Shown one piece after another: positions 12,836 to 24,292 of a stretch of DNA of 64,000 bases. The notes beneath the pieces are model-generated. The model made no database searches and was not told the DNA's origin. It worked only from the letters and a program-made list of their open reading frames with translations. Position numbers and translations under genes: made by a program. Every line of letters starts with the position of its first letter. Position 1 is the first letter of the stretch. This DNA is from Callaeas wilsoni (taxonomy: Eukaryota > Chordata > Aves > Passeriformes > Callaeidae): the NCBI GenBank assembly GCA_013398955.1, contig VWPU01003224.1, positions 124,001 to 188,000 on the forward strand. Reading direction: 5' to 3'.

Positions 12836-14018
12836 AGGAACAGATTGTTAGAAAGCAACATGTCCTCAGCTTCGTTGATTTAGAGCCTGGGTAAACCTCT
12901 GTGAAGTGAGAGTTTTGGGACTTCAGTGAGATCAAATGCAGCCATATTCTTGCCTAAATAGGAAATATTTAATGCAGTATTGCAGTTTAGCTTGCCTACT
13001 TAACATCATTTTGAGATGCTCATGTCTCCTACCACGCTAGGCAGCTGATATTGTCACCGAAGTGAGCAAAAAGGAGTTGATAATTAAGCAGATAATGGGT
13101 AGTAGAAATTCACTAAAGACCATGGGTGATACTTCCATGTCTGTCTTTTTTCTACACTTCATTTTCTTTTTGCTCTCTTGTCTTGATGCAGCCACTGCAA
13201 CCGAAAAACTTGATCGTAGAGCTTTAATTTTATTAGAAGATGGAGGGCCAGGTTTTTGTAATGCTGTTCCCACACCAAGTGCAAACTAGCCTCAAAGCTG
13301 CTGTAAACAGCCTGGCAAGACCATTATAGGGCAGAGGTAATCCAAAACTAAAAGTGAGCAGGGATTTTTCTCTCTCTTCTCATGCCTGAAGCTGGGAAAT
13401 ACTGGCATTACTCTAAGAAAACACAAATGGCCAGTATGTTGTTTTGCCAGGAGTATTTTACCTTGCAAGGGAAGAGAAGAGAGTTCAAAATCACTTCCTT
13501 TTTGTAGTTTGATGAAATGAAGAGTAAAGGTGTTTAGGTTTCTATAGGGTTTTGAAATAGCAACATCAAAACTGAATTGATAATCTAAGTCCTTGTTAGT
13601 GGGGAATTTTGCTGCTAGTGTAAGCCAAAGGGGCATCATGATGCTCTGATTCAACACAGAGCCTTATGCCACCCTCTCAAAATGGCTGATATCCCAGTTG
13701 AAATCCCTGTATCAGCTGATACCCAGTATGTCACCTCCAGTTTTCCGTTTTATCCAGAACTGTAACAGAAAAAGAAAAATACCTATGTATTTATACTGTA
13801 GTATATTTATCTGAACTCTGCCTTTCTTTTAGCCAGAGATCTAAAAATAATGTCTCCATATGCTGCTTCAGCAAGGTAATCTCTAAACTCACTAGTCTGT
13901 CAGGGTCCTAATTTTTCCTACTATTTATCCTTTCTCCCTAACTTCTACTGTCTGAGGGCTTGGGCACCCACATCGTAAACTATTTCAGGGACTTCATCCA
14001 GCTAAGGACCAGCAAGTG

Positions 14019-14065
14019 TTTTCTTTTCTTTCTTTTTTTCTTTTTTTTTTTTTTTTTTTTTTTTT
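14019..14065. repeat. T-rich tract ending in 25 consecutive T
   Basis: C/T-rich sequence from 14019 runs into an uninterrupted T25 at 14041-14065. It is not next to a recognisable retrotransposon, so it is best called simple sequence. The T run inflates a spurious 65-codon plus-strand frame rich in phenylalanine. Confidence 0.9.
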
Positions 14066-15947
14066 AGGTTTCTTTTACTCTGTGAATTTTCACCCATTCA
14101 GCTCCCATAATGTTTCAATACATGATTACACAAGACATAGTGCCAGCGCAAGGCAGCAGAGTGCACAGCTGGGGATGGAAAAGGCAGCTGAGATCACAGC
14201 AGTCTCAATTTAGATGTGTTGAAATGATTATGGATATGCACCTTTCATTTCCTGAATTTTAGCTGCTGCTGAGAGAAGTGATCCCCAGGGACAAAAATAT
14301 TTTTAACCAGGGCAGTTCATCATGCAGCTATAGGAACTTTATGCACTCGGCATTTAGAAGGTGGTAGAAGCTAGAGGCAAGCAACTGAGGGAATGAGGGA
14401 TACATCTTTGGTGACAGTGACGATTTATTTCATCCCATAGTGATACTGAAACTTTGTGTGTTTTAATTTTAAAAATCTGTTTAATTTCTTAACGAGCTAG
14501 CAGAGCTACAGTTGTGTTCCTTGAAACCATATGTGTTTAGGAGTTTTCCAGAGGAATTTCAAACTGACCATTCTTCACAACCTCCCCCCTTCTTTGGTCT
14601 CCCTTCTTTGCCTTCTCAGCTCCTCTAGATGCACAGAGTGCAAGGAATGACGGAGGAGACTAGAGAATGGGTTTTTATGTTGTTATTATCTACTGATTTG
14701 CAAGATTTCAAGGTTGTTGGTCTTCAGTTCAGAGATAAACAATTCTGATTGTCTCTAATCATATTAGTTGCCTTTGAATACTATTCAAACGTATACAACA
14801 TCTTGCAACAAATTGGAGATGACACACAGTCAAAACCAAATATGTGTGAAACTTGATACTCAGGAGTATGTCATTATTCTTGATAAGCTTCTATCTGACT
14901 TGCAAACCCCAAAGAATACAGTTCCTCTCTTTATTAATTATCAATGTAAAAAGGTGGCTTGTTGTTTTCTAAGATATTACACACCACTAAAAATACTGCT
15001 TTTTCTGAGTCATGCCTAGGACATTATTGTAACATGGTTGCAAGCTAGATTTATCCTGCATCCTTCAGGCTGAGCTTCTAAAATGACATATAATTGATCA
15101 AATTATGTATTGTGAACAAATCAGACAAACATGAGAATTTTTACTTAAAGAAAATTTTTCAATTTAGTTTTCATTTTCTTGGGTTAATGGAATAAAATAT
15201 GATTGTATCTAAAGTCCTCCATCTCACAATTTTATGAAATAGGTAATTATAAAATTGATTTTAACAAAAGTGGAAATGGAAAAGTGAGAAAGAAAATATT
15301 TAACTAACACTGCAAAAGGAATCAAAGTATTTAATATGAACCATGATACTGATACTAAGACATAAACCTCTTTTTATTTAAAATTAACAATTTTGGATAA
15401 AATGGATGAATGTAAAGCCACAATAAAAATTATTTTTTTCCCCAGAAACGTAAAAGTTGTGGTTAGGACATATATAATAGAAACAGAATTCTACCATATT
15501 TTTTAAACCTTAACTAGGCACTTTAATGCACTTTTTCTCTTAGTTCAATATCAGGTTTTGCATTCATTGATGAAGCTTTTACTTTTTGAGTAAATTTCTA
15601 ATTCCTTTTGTCTATTATTAGAAAGCTGGTTTAATTAAATTACCTTATCGATTAGCATAGAATAGTCTTCTAATATACAGCTCCTCATAACTTACTTACA
15701 TCTTTTGCAGCTCACTTGACTTTCTACTGTTATTTAGTTGTAAAAAAATTCTGGCCTATGGCATCTTCAATTTTCATTAACATCCCTAGCTGAAAAAAAA
15801 AGAATATAAACCCAGAAGTGCATCATTTATTACAATGTCAACACTGGCATTTTATTAGCTAGCAAAGGTCTCCAGACTTCATCAGTGAATAGATTGGTAT
15901 AATTTCTCTCTAATTAGGGAATAAAGTCACCAATATTTTACAGTTCT

Positions 15948-15963
15948 CATGCATATTTGCATG
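15948..15963. promoter_or_regulatory. Octamer-containing palindrome (possible POU-factor site)
   Basis: CATGCATATTTGCATG has perfect 6-base inverted arms (15948-15953 and 15958-15963) and includes an exact octamer ATTTGCAT at 15955-15962. The octamer is the known binding word of POU/Oct transcription factors. One such site is expected by chance at this scale, so function is unproven. Confidence 0.25.
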
Positions 15964-16344
15964 TTGTGAAAATTAAATATATCTTTTGTGAGAAAGCCCA
16001 ATATAAAAGCTCTTCACAACATCTAATATCTGTGTCCTGGCTTTAGAGATGGAGCAACTGGAAAGCATAGCCTACACATAAATGCTGAAATGCAAATAAA
16101 AGGATGTATGTGTGTAAAACAGCCTCTGTTCTTTCAGACTACCAATAATGGGTTTTGCTTCCTCATCCATGTTTCACCTTCAAAGAGCCAAAATAATCAG
16201 TTGTTATCTTAAGAATGGCACATCAGAGATCACTGTAATCCCAGAACTTACATGTTTATAAGCAGCAATGAATGCTAAAATCCATAAACTGGGAAAGTTA
16301 TAATCTGTCAGTAAAAGCTCAATTTGGATTGTTAAAAGCACTGC

Positions 16345-16480
16345 TGAAGAATTTTGGTTGGAATCAGCCGCTAGACCTTAGCTGGTCCAACCCCTGCTCA
16401 AAGTTTTTTTCTGAGATAGAGCAGTTTGCCCAGGGTTTTCCACAGCTTCTCTGGGCACAGCTGGGACACAAAACCCAGCT
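16345..16480 (-). mobile_element. CR1 LINE 3'-proximal remnant
   Basis: On the plus strand 'ttggttggaatcagcc', 'gctggtccaacccctgctca' and 'agagcagtttgcccagg' match the order of an antisense CR1 3' end ('..ggttggaa..ggacc..', '..ggtccaacccc.ctgctc', '..agcaggttgc.cagg'). The very 3' terminus and its short ATTCTRTG units are missing or unrecognisable, and the upstream ORF2 part is absent. No coding potential remains. The 92-codon plus-strand frame that crosses it is incidental. Confidence 0.6.
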
Positions 16481-17589
16481 GTTTACTCAGGAACAGAGGG
16501 TCATATGGAGGCACAAGTGTCTTCTTGGCAGGTGTTTGGAAGCCCCTTAAGGGATCTTTTGGTTAGCAAATGTTTACATACAATCTTATAATCTTTGTCT
16601 GCCTAAAGAAACCACTGCTGTCTTGGAGGTACTCCAAGGCATAACCTTCACTGCTGATGCTGGTGTGTGCTGGAGCCTTGGACAGGTTCAGTCCACTTCT
16701 AGTGCTCTGCATGGATCTGTTCTTGTGGCTCACTGGCACGTTACATTGTGGCAACACATTACATCTCAACGTATACTTCAGTTTTCTTTAGTTTGGTTTC
16801 TTTATTTTATTTTTTTTAATAATGACTTCTCACTCCACACCCATAAGTGCATCATAGAAGACATTCACATAAACTTTCGCATAAAGGTGTTTACCAACAC
16901 TCCCTGCAGCCTCAGGGAGGAAAGTCCCAGGAAGTCCAATCTGGCTGAGACTGCTGTCCCTGGAGGTACCTGAGTCAGCCACAACAGGGTACCATTTTTC
17001 CTAGCATGATACCACTGTTGCTGTGCTGACATGACCATCTTCAAGCCCTTTTTGCATGCTTTTGCCTGCCACTCCCCATGGTAATGCCTTGCTCCTGTCT
17101 TTGTGTCCTTCTTCTTGTGCCACTGATTGCTACAACTTCCTGTCAGTTTAGTAGGAAACCCACCATAAATCTACTGGCCCTCCAAGACTTTCTGCTGAGT
17201 AGGAGTCATTCATTCCCCTGTCAAGGTTCACAGCCCTGCTGAGTCTGTCTCATATTTCTTTCTCCTTTATTATGCTCCAAAGGTGCCCTTTTGCATGACT
17301 GCACCTTGCCATAGTCACTTGGAACATTTTGGAACCCACTGGATTTCAAAGTATAGTATTCTTAAAACTTACTCTTAGAAAATATCCAACAGATACAAAC
17401 CAGACCCTTCCATGTAGAAAATGTACATCAGCTATGTAGATGTCTTAATTTTATTTTAATCAATTTGCTTAGGTTTTTTGTTTGCTTTTTTAAAAAAATG
17501 CCAGTCTTTTACCTTCTTTTATCCAGCAAGTAACCCAGGCTGGCTATTTTATGAAATGATTTTTTTTTCTCAATCTGCACCTGCTTTAA

Positions 17590-17670
17590 CCAAAAAAAAA
17601 CACCAACTAACCAACAACAACAACAACAAAAACCAACAACCTCCCCTCCCCCCAACAAACAAACAGACAA
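17590..17670. repeat. CAA/ACC-rich low-complexity tract
   Basis: Starts with A9, then (CAA) repeats around 17611-17640, a short C-rich run and (CAAA) units. G is almost absent from the plus strand. Ordinary degenerate microsatellite sequence. Confidence 0.85.
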
Positions 17671-19609
17671 AGTTTTAAATAATAGATACTTTTCCCTGGC
17701 CTATATTGAAGTATCTTCGTTACATATGCAAACCCCACTGAATTCTGAACAACAGCTGAGCAAATAATTTGAAATAAATGCCTCCCTTAATTAATCTTTT
17801 CCATTTGCAAAATGTCTATCATTATTTCTTCATATTAATTCAGTATTTGAATTTGCTCAACAGTTTTTCACTTAATTGATTGAACGAGTGACTGGGAACA
17901 CTTCAAAGTACCTGTATGTTGTTCAGTATTGAGCTTGGCTGGCAATTAAAAATCTGTTTCTGATCTTTAACTTGTCTATAGTTTCTTCTTATCAAACATC
18001 TCTTTGTGGCTTCTATATCACAATATCTGATGACCTTGCAAACTTAAATGTGCTTACTCTTATAGCTTATGAATTCAGGAATTTTTTTCTTTTTTTCTGT
18101 TTTATGGATGACAAGCAGCATATATAAAGCCAGGTTCTTTAAAGGTGCTTGGGCATAGTTCCACTAAACTAGAGAAGCAACACCTCATCTGCTGCCAGCT
18201 TGCTTCCCGGAAAATTCAGCAGCAAATAAATGTTTTGGCTCCCAATAAGGTATAAAGAAGAGCCAAATGCCTAAGGAATGGATTTTTCAGAAACCTGCAA
18301 GCTAAGCAGAGTCTATGTCAGTTAGATATGAGACAAATCCATACTAAAGGCCATAAATAAAAGCTGTGACTTACAATCCTCCATTCGAGTCATCCAGAAA
18401 GCAATTGATCCAACAAGCTTAGGTTTGAGGAACTAATGCTGTTGAAAAAATGAGGGCACATCAATCTCTAGTAAGTACTAGAGAAGCATAAAATGCCCAC
18501 CTTCCCCTTGGGGATCAGTGGCAAGCTACTCATTGTTTCCAGATGGAAAATGCCTTCTGTTTCATGTAGAGACATCAGGGCCCTGGAGACATCAGTACAC
18601 CTTAATGTCTTGACAAGCTTCACCCAGGGCTTCCCCTCCTGTGGCACCAGGAGTTCATGACAGCCCTGAGTCAGGCACCCAGTGTCTGCCTGAGCTATGT
18701 GCAGGTGTACTTATTTCCAGCCCTGCCTTTGCCTTCATCTGCTCTTTTTTCTCACTCCCTTGGTCCTGGTGCATCCTGTGCTGCATTGTGTGCTGTGCTG
18801 GAGATTGTACCAGAGCCTGGCACTGCCTGTTGTGCTCAGACCATGTGGGACTGTGTCCTATCGGTCAGGGCATGTTGGGGTGACCCTCATCTGCCAGCTT
18901 GTGCCCTTGGCCAAGCATGAGAAAATATCAACAGAGCTGCAGTCTACATGTCTGTGATAGAACTGACAAGTGAAAAGGCTTTGACTGGACAGAAAAGTAA
19001 ACTGGCATATCCTTTTCCTTCTCCTTCCTCTTCCAGCTCACTGTGTTCTTTGACTGTTAATGTAGTCATCATATCAAAAAATTTCCAAAAGCAACCAGTT
19101 TTCTAGAAAGGAAGAACAAAATCACAGCTAGCTCTCCCTAGGACGAAGCCATGAACCAAATTGAGAGTTCTACTTAGATGAACTGGACCGGAAAACTAGA
19201 TTGTCTTCCACTGTCTACCAGCCACATTCTGGTTGTTTTCACCTGAACTGTTGAAATAAATAAATTATTAAATGTTAAAATTTATCTTAATTATTAAATA
19301 GATAATTTTAAAATATCCCTATCATAAAATGGAGTTCTGAAAATATTCAGAATGCTGTTAGGACTGTGTATAGTTAGTAAAAAAAGTCTGGAGATATGAG
19401 ATAAGAGAGATTGCTCATAGACAGGATTCATTCTGTTCAATCTCAAACATCGCATTCAAGTACAGCTAAAGAAGCTAATGTTTTAATGTTGATTTTTGGA
19501 TGTCTCCTTGTAATTTTAAATGTTTACTTAACCTAAATGTCAAAAACTTATTCAAAGTGATGTAAATCTTCATGTGTTTGGAAGGAGGGTGTTACTTTGT
19601 TGTTATTTC

Positions 19610-19645
19610 TTTGCTTTTTTGTTTTTGTTTTTTTGTTTTTTTTGT
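19610..19645. repeat. T(n)G low-complexity tract
   Basis: Runs of five to eight T separated by single G bases. Simple sequence, responsible for phenylalanine-rich spurious frames that overlap here. Confidence 0.85.
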
Positions 19646-21431
19646 CTTTATGATATTAAAAAAGGCAAAGAGGAGCCAGAATTTCCATACTCCATGCAGG
19701 TGGCACGTGCAATTCTGCAAACACTTTTATGTTTGTTGCTTGACAGCAGAAAACATTCAGAAAATAAATGTTATCTCTGTTAGCTTTTTTATTGTTTTAT
19801 TTTTGGCTGTGCACTTAATTGTACATATTTGTTGTTGTTCTCCTTATGTTTAGCAAGATCTGATAAATGCAAGCTGGAAAGACTCCCTTTATGTTCACAA
19901 CTTTATCTTCATGGGTTAAAATGAGCAAATATATAGATACTATCAAAGAACTGCCTTGTTTATATATTCCTATGGATAATTCCACACCTTTTCAAATAAA
20001 TATCTTTTACAGTCACAACAAACAAAGCTTGAAGTCTTAAAGTTATTCAATAAAGAAACCAAAAATAATTTCATTCCAGTGAAGGTAAGGATGAATTTAT
20101 AACTCAGTAGATAAATTGCAATGACTCCAAATAAAGTATTATCTTATGAATAAAACACAATCTTTTAGAATCCATCAAATCAATAGATGTTGTATTTCTC
20201 AGTCAAAGGCTGAATCTCAAGAATATATAATTCATTGAAAAAAATTGCTTTGGAAACAACCTTTGACATAGAACAAGAATAAAAATATGGTAAACATTTC
20301 ACTAGCACATATATGCTTGTACAATTACATAAAAGCATAGGCTCAAATTTTCACATGAGATTCCAGTGAATTGCCCAATTAAATATTTTACAGAGGATGT
20401 GAAAGAAAGAAAAAGAAGGCTTTAATAAATCATGATGTTTTGGATAAGTGCTGTAAAAACACTGCAGTTCTAGCACTTTGTCCGCCTGTGGTGATTTTAT
20501 CCCGTGATTCTAAATTTGTACTTCAGAGAGATTATTGTCTTACAACTGATTAATTTTTCTTTCCTGAAAATATTGAAATACTTCTTTGATGAAGTTTTGC
20601 AAAGTTCTCTATTGTTCTTGTTCTGTTGCTCAAAAATGAAAAGACCATAGTAAATCACTGTAATGGATCAACAGATTTCCAGTAGCAATTTATTTTCATG
20701 AGTGTCCTGAATCTTGTAAATTTTACACTGTGAATTCTTTCTCATCAGCAAATCTGAAGGAAAAAAACTGAATAAGCCTTTTGTACAAGCAGCTTTTGCA
20801 AATCAGAGTCCCCAGCAGAACTTTTCCCTTGTTTCTTGTATTTCATTTCAAGATTTGGAGTGGCTGTATAAACAGCTGATTTTTGAAGATTATTCCTTCA
20901 GAAATTCAATTCTTCATATACATCATGAAGGAAGCCTGAAATAATGATTACTGTGGTTTCATAATTTTATTAGTAGCATTAATTAAACTATATGTGAATT
21001 TCTCTCTAAACGCTGATTTCTCTATCAGAAAAGTTGTTCTTTTATTACCTCATAAACATATCATGAAATAACTAGAGGAAGATGGTGCAGTGCTTTCTAC
21101 AACGACACATATATGAAAGTCTGACAGAAAAAAAGAAAAATCTTGAGTAGCCATAATCTTGAGACTCTTTTAAATTTAAGGTTCTAGCACTATTTGTAGA
21201 GATTACAATGTTTTAAAGTTCTAGGCTAATCATGTCTGCTGAAAGAACAAAGGAAGAAAAACAAGAAAAAAGCAAGAAGTCTCTTAAAATTACACAGCTG
21301 CAAAACCTATCTTCTAGATATAAATTATCAGCTCTGTCTTCAATTAATGTTTTTTTCAAATCTGAAACTTTTTCAGTATTATTAGAGAATGATTGGTAAT
21401 TGCGAAAAGAACATATTTGCTTAAAAATGTA

Positions 21432-21461
21432 TGTTTGTTTGTTTCCTTGTTTGTTTGTTTT
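21432..21461. repeat. (TGTT)n microsatellite
   Basis: About seven TGTT/TTTG units with one interruption (tttccttg). Short and imperfect. Confidence 0.85.
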
Positions 21462-22267
21462 CTAAATCTTGTATTTGTTTCTGTTCTAGTGATATGGAGC
21501 ATCTATGGATGGTTTTGGAGCAGGCCAGGTGGCTACACATTACCTTAAATACCTTATTTCAAATTCTCTGAGATATCTCACATCAGGAACTTCAGTTTAA
21601 AGAGGTAACTATTGTGCTGAATCTATGAGAGACCCACACTGCCCTTGGCTGGAACCTTAAACCTGGCTGGGATATTTCTCAAGGAGTCATTCAAGTAACT
21701 GAACTGAGCTCCTCCATCCTCCCACAAAGTCTGTAGAAATATTTGAATCACAGGGCATAAGAACCTCCTCTATTTTTAGAATCAAAAGGAGCTACATTTT
21801 CCAAAATGTTCAAAATATTTAAGAAAATCTTGAATTTTGAGAATAACAAATAGATGCAGAAAAATTCAATGATTTTCTTGTAACAAAATATCTGAAAAAT
21901 GTGGATGGGCCCACACCTACTTAATCCTATAGCCTTCACCTAAGAAGTTGTAGAATCACTTACTTATTCTAGGCTGAGGTCCAAAGGACATCATTATTAG
22001 AGAATTCACTGTTATCTTTATCACACAATCCAGGGTGTGGCATCATCTAAGTTTGCATAATAAATTTTTCAGGTGACAGTGGGAATTTTTAAAGTATTCT
22101 GTGAGCAGTGGGAGATGCCACCGAAAGGATATTCCAGACCATCAGGTGTCATGCTCAGCATTTAAAGTGGGGGAAGGAGGAAGAAGGAAGTGAGGGGTGC
22201 TCGGACTGGTGGTGTTTGTCTTCCCAAGTCACCATTACATGTGATGGAACCCCGTCTTCCTGGAGAT

Positions 22268-22840
22268 ATATATTATTACGCTGGGGTGCTGGCTGTGCCA
22301 GGAAAACTGCTGCTTGTCCAGAAGTGCCCAACATGAGAGGAGGACAGTCTGTAGCACCTTTGTGCCTCACTAGCCACCTTCCTCGCCTGTGCGGTGGGAG
22401 GCACGGAGCCACGCGCACTCGGGGCTTAAGGATTACCCAAGAGTAGCCAGAGATCAATGAGTGAGGTGGCCCTCGCTTGGACTTCCAAGGGTTTATTGAG
22501 AAACTCCCTCGAAGGGGTCCAAACACAAGAGGCCGAACTTCCATTCGGGACATACTTTAAAGGAGTACAGAAAAGGAGGTGGGGATGACATAGCAGTGAC
22601 CTATAGGGAGAAGAGAAGGGTGGGACAGGTCTGGTTACATCCTTTTAGGGGATACAAGGGGTGTCTGTCCACTGTCAATCACACAGACCAAATCCACATC
22701 AGGTTGCAGGAATTCAGTGGTAGAAACCTTTCTCACAGGGGCATATTTAACCTTTGGAGTTGGCCCACCAATAGGTTTCCTCTTTACCTGGGCTTTGTGG
22801 CCCCCTGGCCACTGCTGTGGTTGGTTCAGTCACCACAACA
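22268..22840 (-). mobile_element. LTR-like insertion nested in the family 1 LTR
   Basis: This 573-bp segment interrupts the older LTR and is flanked by a perfect 5-bp repeat GAGAT (22263-22267 and 22841-22845), as left by integrase-mediated insertion. The sister LTR copy at 35.77 kb reads straight through the junction (ctggagatggctgaac), giving an empty-site comparison. Read on the minus strand it begins TGTTGTGGTGACTGAACC and has a possible TATA-like TTAAATATG. A poly(A) signal AATAAA lies at 22492-22497, followed by about 225 bases of U5-like sequence. This layout suggests a solo LTR of a second retroviral family. Its 3' end does not show the usual CA, so it may be mutated or the class may be unusual. 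Open frames across it (132 codons minus, 95 codons plus) are incidental. Confidence 0.7.
22492..22497 (-). promoter_or_regulatory. Poly(A) signal AATAAA in the nested LTR
   Basis: Exact AATAAA on the minus strand inside the nested LTR-like element, followed by a CCCTTGGAAGTCC context similar to the R/U5 border of many retroviral LTRs. Assigned from position and sequence only. Confidence 0.5.
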
Positions 22841-23059
22841 GAGATGGCTGAACCCCTGCCCGCCCACGGGAAGTGGTGAATGAATTCCTTGTTTTGCTCT
22901 GCTTACATGAGTGGCTTTTGCCTTACTTATTGAATTGCCCTGATTTCAACCCACAAGTTTCCTCACTTTTACTCTTCTGATTCTCTCCCCATCCCACCAG
23001 GGGTGATTCAGTGTGTGGCTGCATGGTGCTTAGTTGTCAGCTGGGATTAAACTGTGACA

Positions 23060-23745
23060 TGCTGAAAGAAGCAGTATGAGTGCAGCTCCTACTTCCCAGC
23101 CTTCACTGGAGTCCTTGTCTTGCAACATCTGTTTTATTGTTTGAGAGCTGGTAATAGAAATTGGACAAAACATGCTGGGGATGATCATTTGCTGAATGCC
23201 TGCAATGCTCTTTGAAGACAGCAAGTGTCTTGAATACTTTCCACTAGATAGGTGAAAGAAAAGTCCTACTCTGTACTCCAGTAGCAATTGCTGTGGAGCG
23301 AGACTTCCAAGAGGATCCTGCAACACAGTGGGAAGATGCATTTGGCAGCATGATTTAAAACTGTATTTCTCCTCAGACCCCTGACCAGCTCTTTGTTCAG
23401 ATAAAAAGGGAATTTGTATTCTTACTGATAATTCTGACAACAGTTGGTGCTGCAACATTGTCAGATCTGGTAGTCTTGTTCTGTATCTGTTGATACATGG
23501 TATAGTTTATAAAGATTCACATGACTATCTGATGCTCAGTTACCATGAATTGAAAAACTGTTACTGTTCCATCTGTCAGCCTGATTCCATTTTCTAAAAC
23601 AGCAGCAAATAAACAATACAAAACAAAAAATCCAACCCAAACCTCTTTATCAATTCTGAAATTAGGAAAAAAATAATTACATAAAACTGTAACTTTAAAA
23701 AAACCTCTGATTTTTAAGCCAATGTAGTTCTTCAAACTTTCTGGC
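23060..23745. other. Spacer between head-to-head LTRs
   Basis: Unrecognised sequence between the 5' ends of two divergently oriented family 1 LTRs. It is open on the minus strand for 142 codons (23030-23458) and partly for another 143-codon frame (23517-23948). The first frame starts outside and runs into LTR-A, and the second runs out of LTR-B, so neither looks like a gene. Confidence 0.5.
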
Positions 23746-24292
23746 TGTTTTGGGTTAATCCCAATGGGCAGTTTATCAACGCATAGCCTGTTGCTTACTT
23801 TCCCCTCATGCCTCCAGTAGAACAAGGGAAGAGGAAAAGAAGAGTAAAAGCAAGGAACTGGGAAGTCAAGCAAGAAAAAAATAAAACAATAAGTGAATGG
23901 TAAGTGGAAGGAAAGATAAATAAACAGAAATGATGCAAAAACAATCATTCACTACATCCCACAAGTAGACTGATGCCTGTCCTGTTCCCTAGCAAAAGAT
24001 GACTAACCCTCAAAGCTGCTTCTTTTCCCTTTTATTGCTGAGCATGACATTATATGCTATGGAACATCTCTTTGGTCAGTTCAGGTCACCTGCCAGGTTG
24101 TGACTCCTCCCAACAGATTGTGTATCCCCTGGGGGACAGAGCGAGAAGCAGAAGAGGCCTTGATGCTGTGCACTGGTCAGCAAACACTAGAATATTGGTG
24201 TGTTATCAAGACTGTTTTGGTCTCAGATCCAAAATATGGAACCATATGAGATGTATGGAGAAAACTAACCCTATCCTAGCAAGGCCAGTACA
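23746..24292 (+). mobile_element. Family 1 solo LTR, near complete
   Basis: A 547-bp plus-orientation LTR running from TGTTTTGGGTTAATCC to GGCCAGTACA, so with TG...CA ends. Its 3' half carries the family landmarks 'gctgagcatgac', 'tctctttggtcag', 'ctcctcccaac', 'gccttgatgctgtg', 'gtgttatcaa', and 'aaaactaaccctatccta'. The five bases before it (CTGGC) and after it (CAGGC) agree at four of five, consistent with a decayed target duplication. The 5' half is A-rich and more diverged than the copy at 45.3 kb, so this is probably an older insertion. No internal viral sequence is attached. Confidence 0.85.

Larger units (their letters stand above)
12836..16340. other. Unique non-coding sequence
   Basis: No gene recognised. 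Open frames of 121 codons (minus, 13292-13657) and 83 codons (plus, 14768-15019) lack familiar motifs. Contains a long T tract at 14019-14065 and an octamer-containing palindrome at 15948-15963, both listed separately. Confidence 0.55.
16485..22115. other. Mostly unique non-coding sequence with low-complexity tracts
   Basis: No gene recognised. The 16.5-17.35 kb and 18.5-18.96 kb parts are more G+C-rich than their surroundings and could be old, unrecognised repeats; 18641-18957 is open in three plus-strand frames at once, without motifs. Simple-sequence tracts are listed separately. No LTR or LINE landmarks were seen. Confidence 0.5.
22119..23059 (-). mobile_element. Family 1 LTR, 3'-truncated, split by a nested insertion
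   Basis: An endogenous-retrovirus LTR in minus orientation. Its 5' end, starting TGTCACAGTTTAATCCCAGC on the minus strand, is at 23059. Plus-strand landmarks are shared with the sister copy at 35448-35982: 'gtttgtcttcccaagtc', 'gatggaacccc', 'ctggagat|ggctgaac', 'gggaagtggtgaatg', 'catcccaccaggggtgatt' and 'cttagttgtcagctggg'. The match to the sister fades near 22119, so the LTR's 3' part is missing. The 573-bp insert at 22268-22840 interrupts it between 'ctggagat' and 'ggctgaac'; without it, about 370 bp of LTR remain. No viral gene is attached, which fits a solo LTR formed by recombination. The family is common in birds as I remember it, but I give no database name. Confidence 0.85.

Noticed and set aside
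13292..13657. 121-codon minus-strand frame
   Set aside because: No recognisable domain, no splice or promoter context; length is compatible with chance in 64 kb of six frames.
14019..14065. T tract as the poly(A) tail of an antisense processed pseudogene or SINE
   Set aside because: No gene-like body or target duplication recognised downstream on the plus strand.
22155..22553. 132-codon minus-strand frame
   Set aside because: Crosses the junction between the nested LTR-like insert and the older LTR, so it cannot be an ancestral gene.
23030..23948. Two minus-strand frames of 142 and 143 codons between LTRs
   Set aside because: Both run across LTR edges, show no domain and have composition-driven hydrophobic runs. 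They are kept only as spacer notes.
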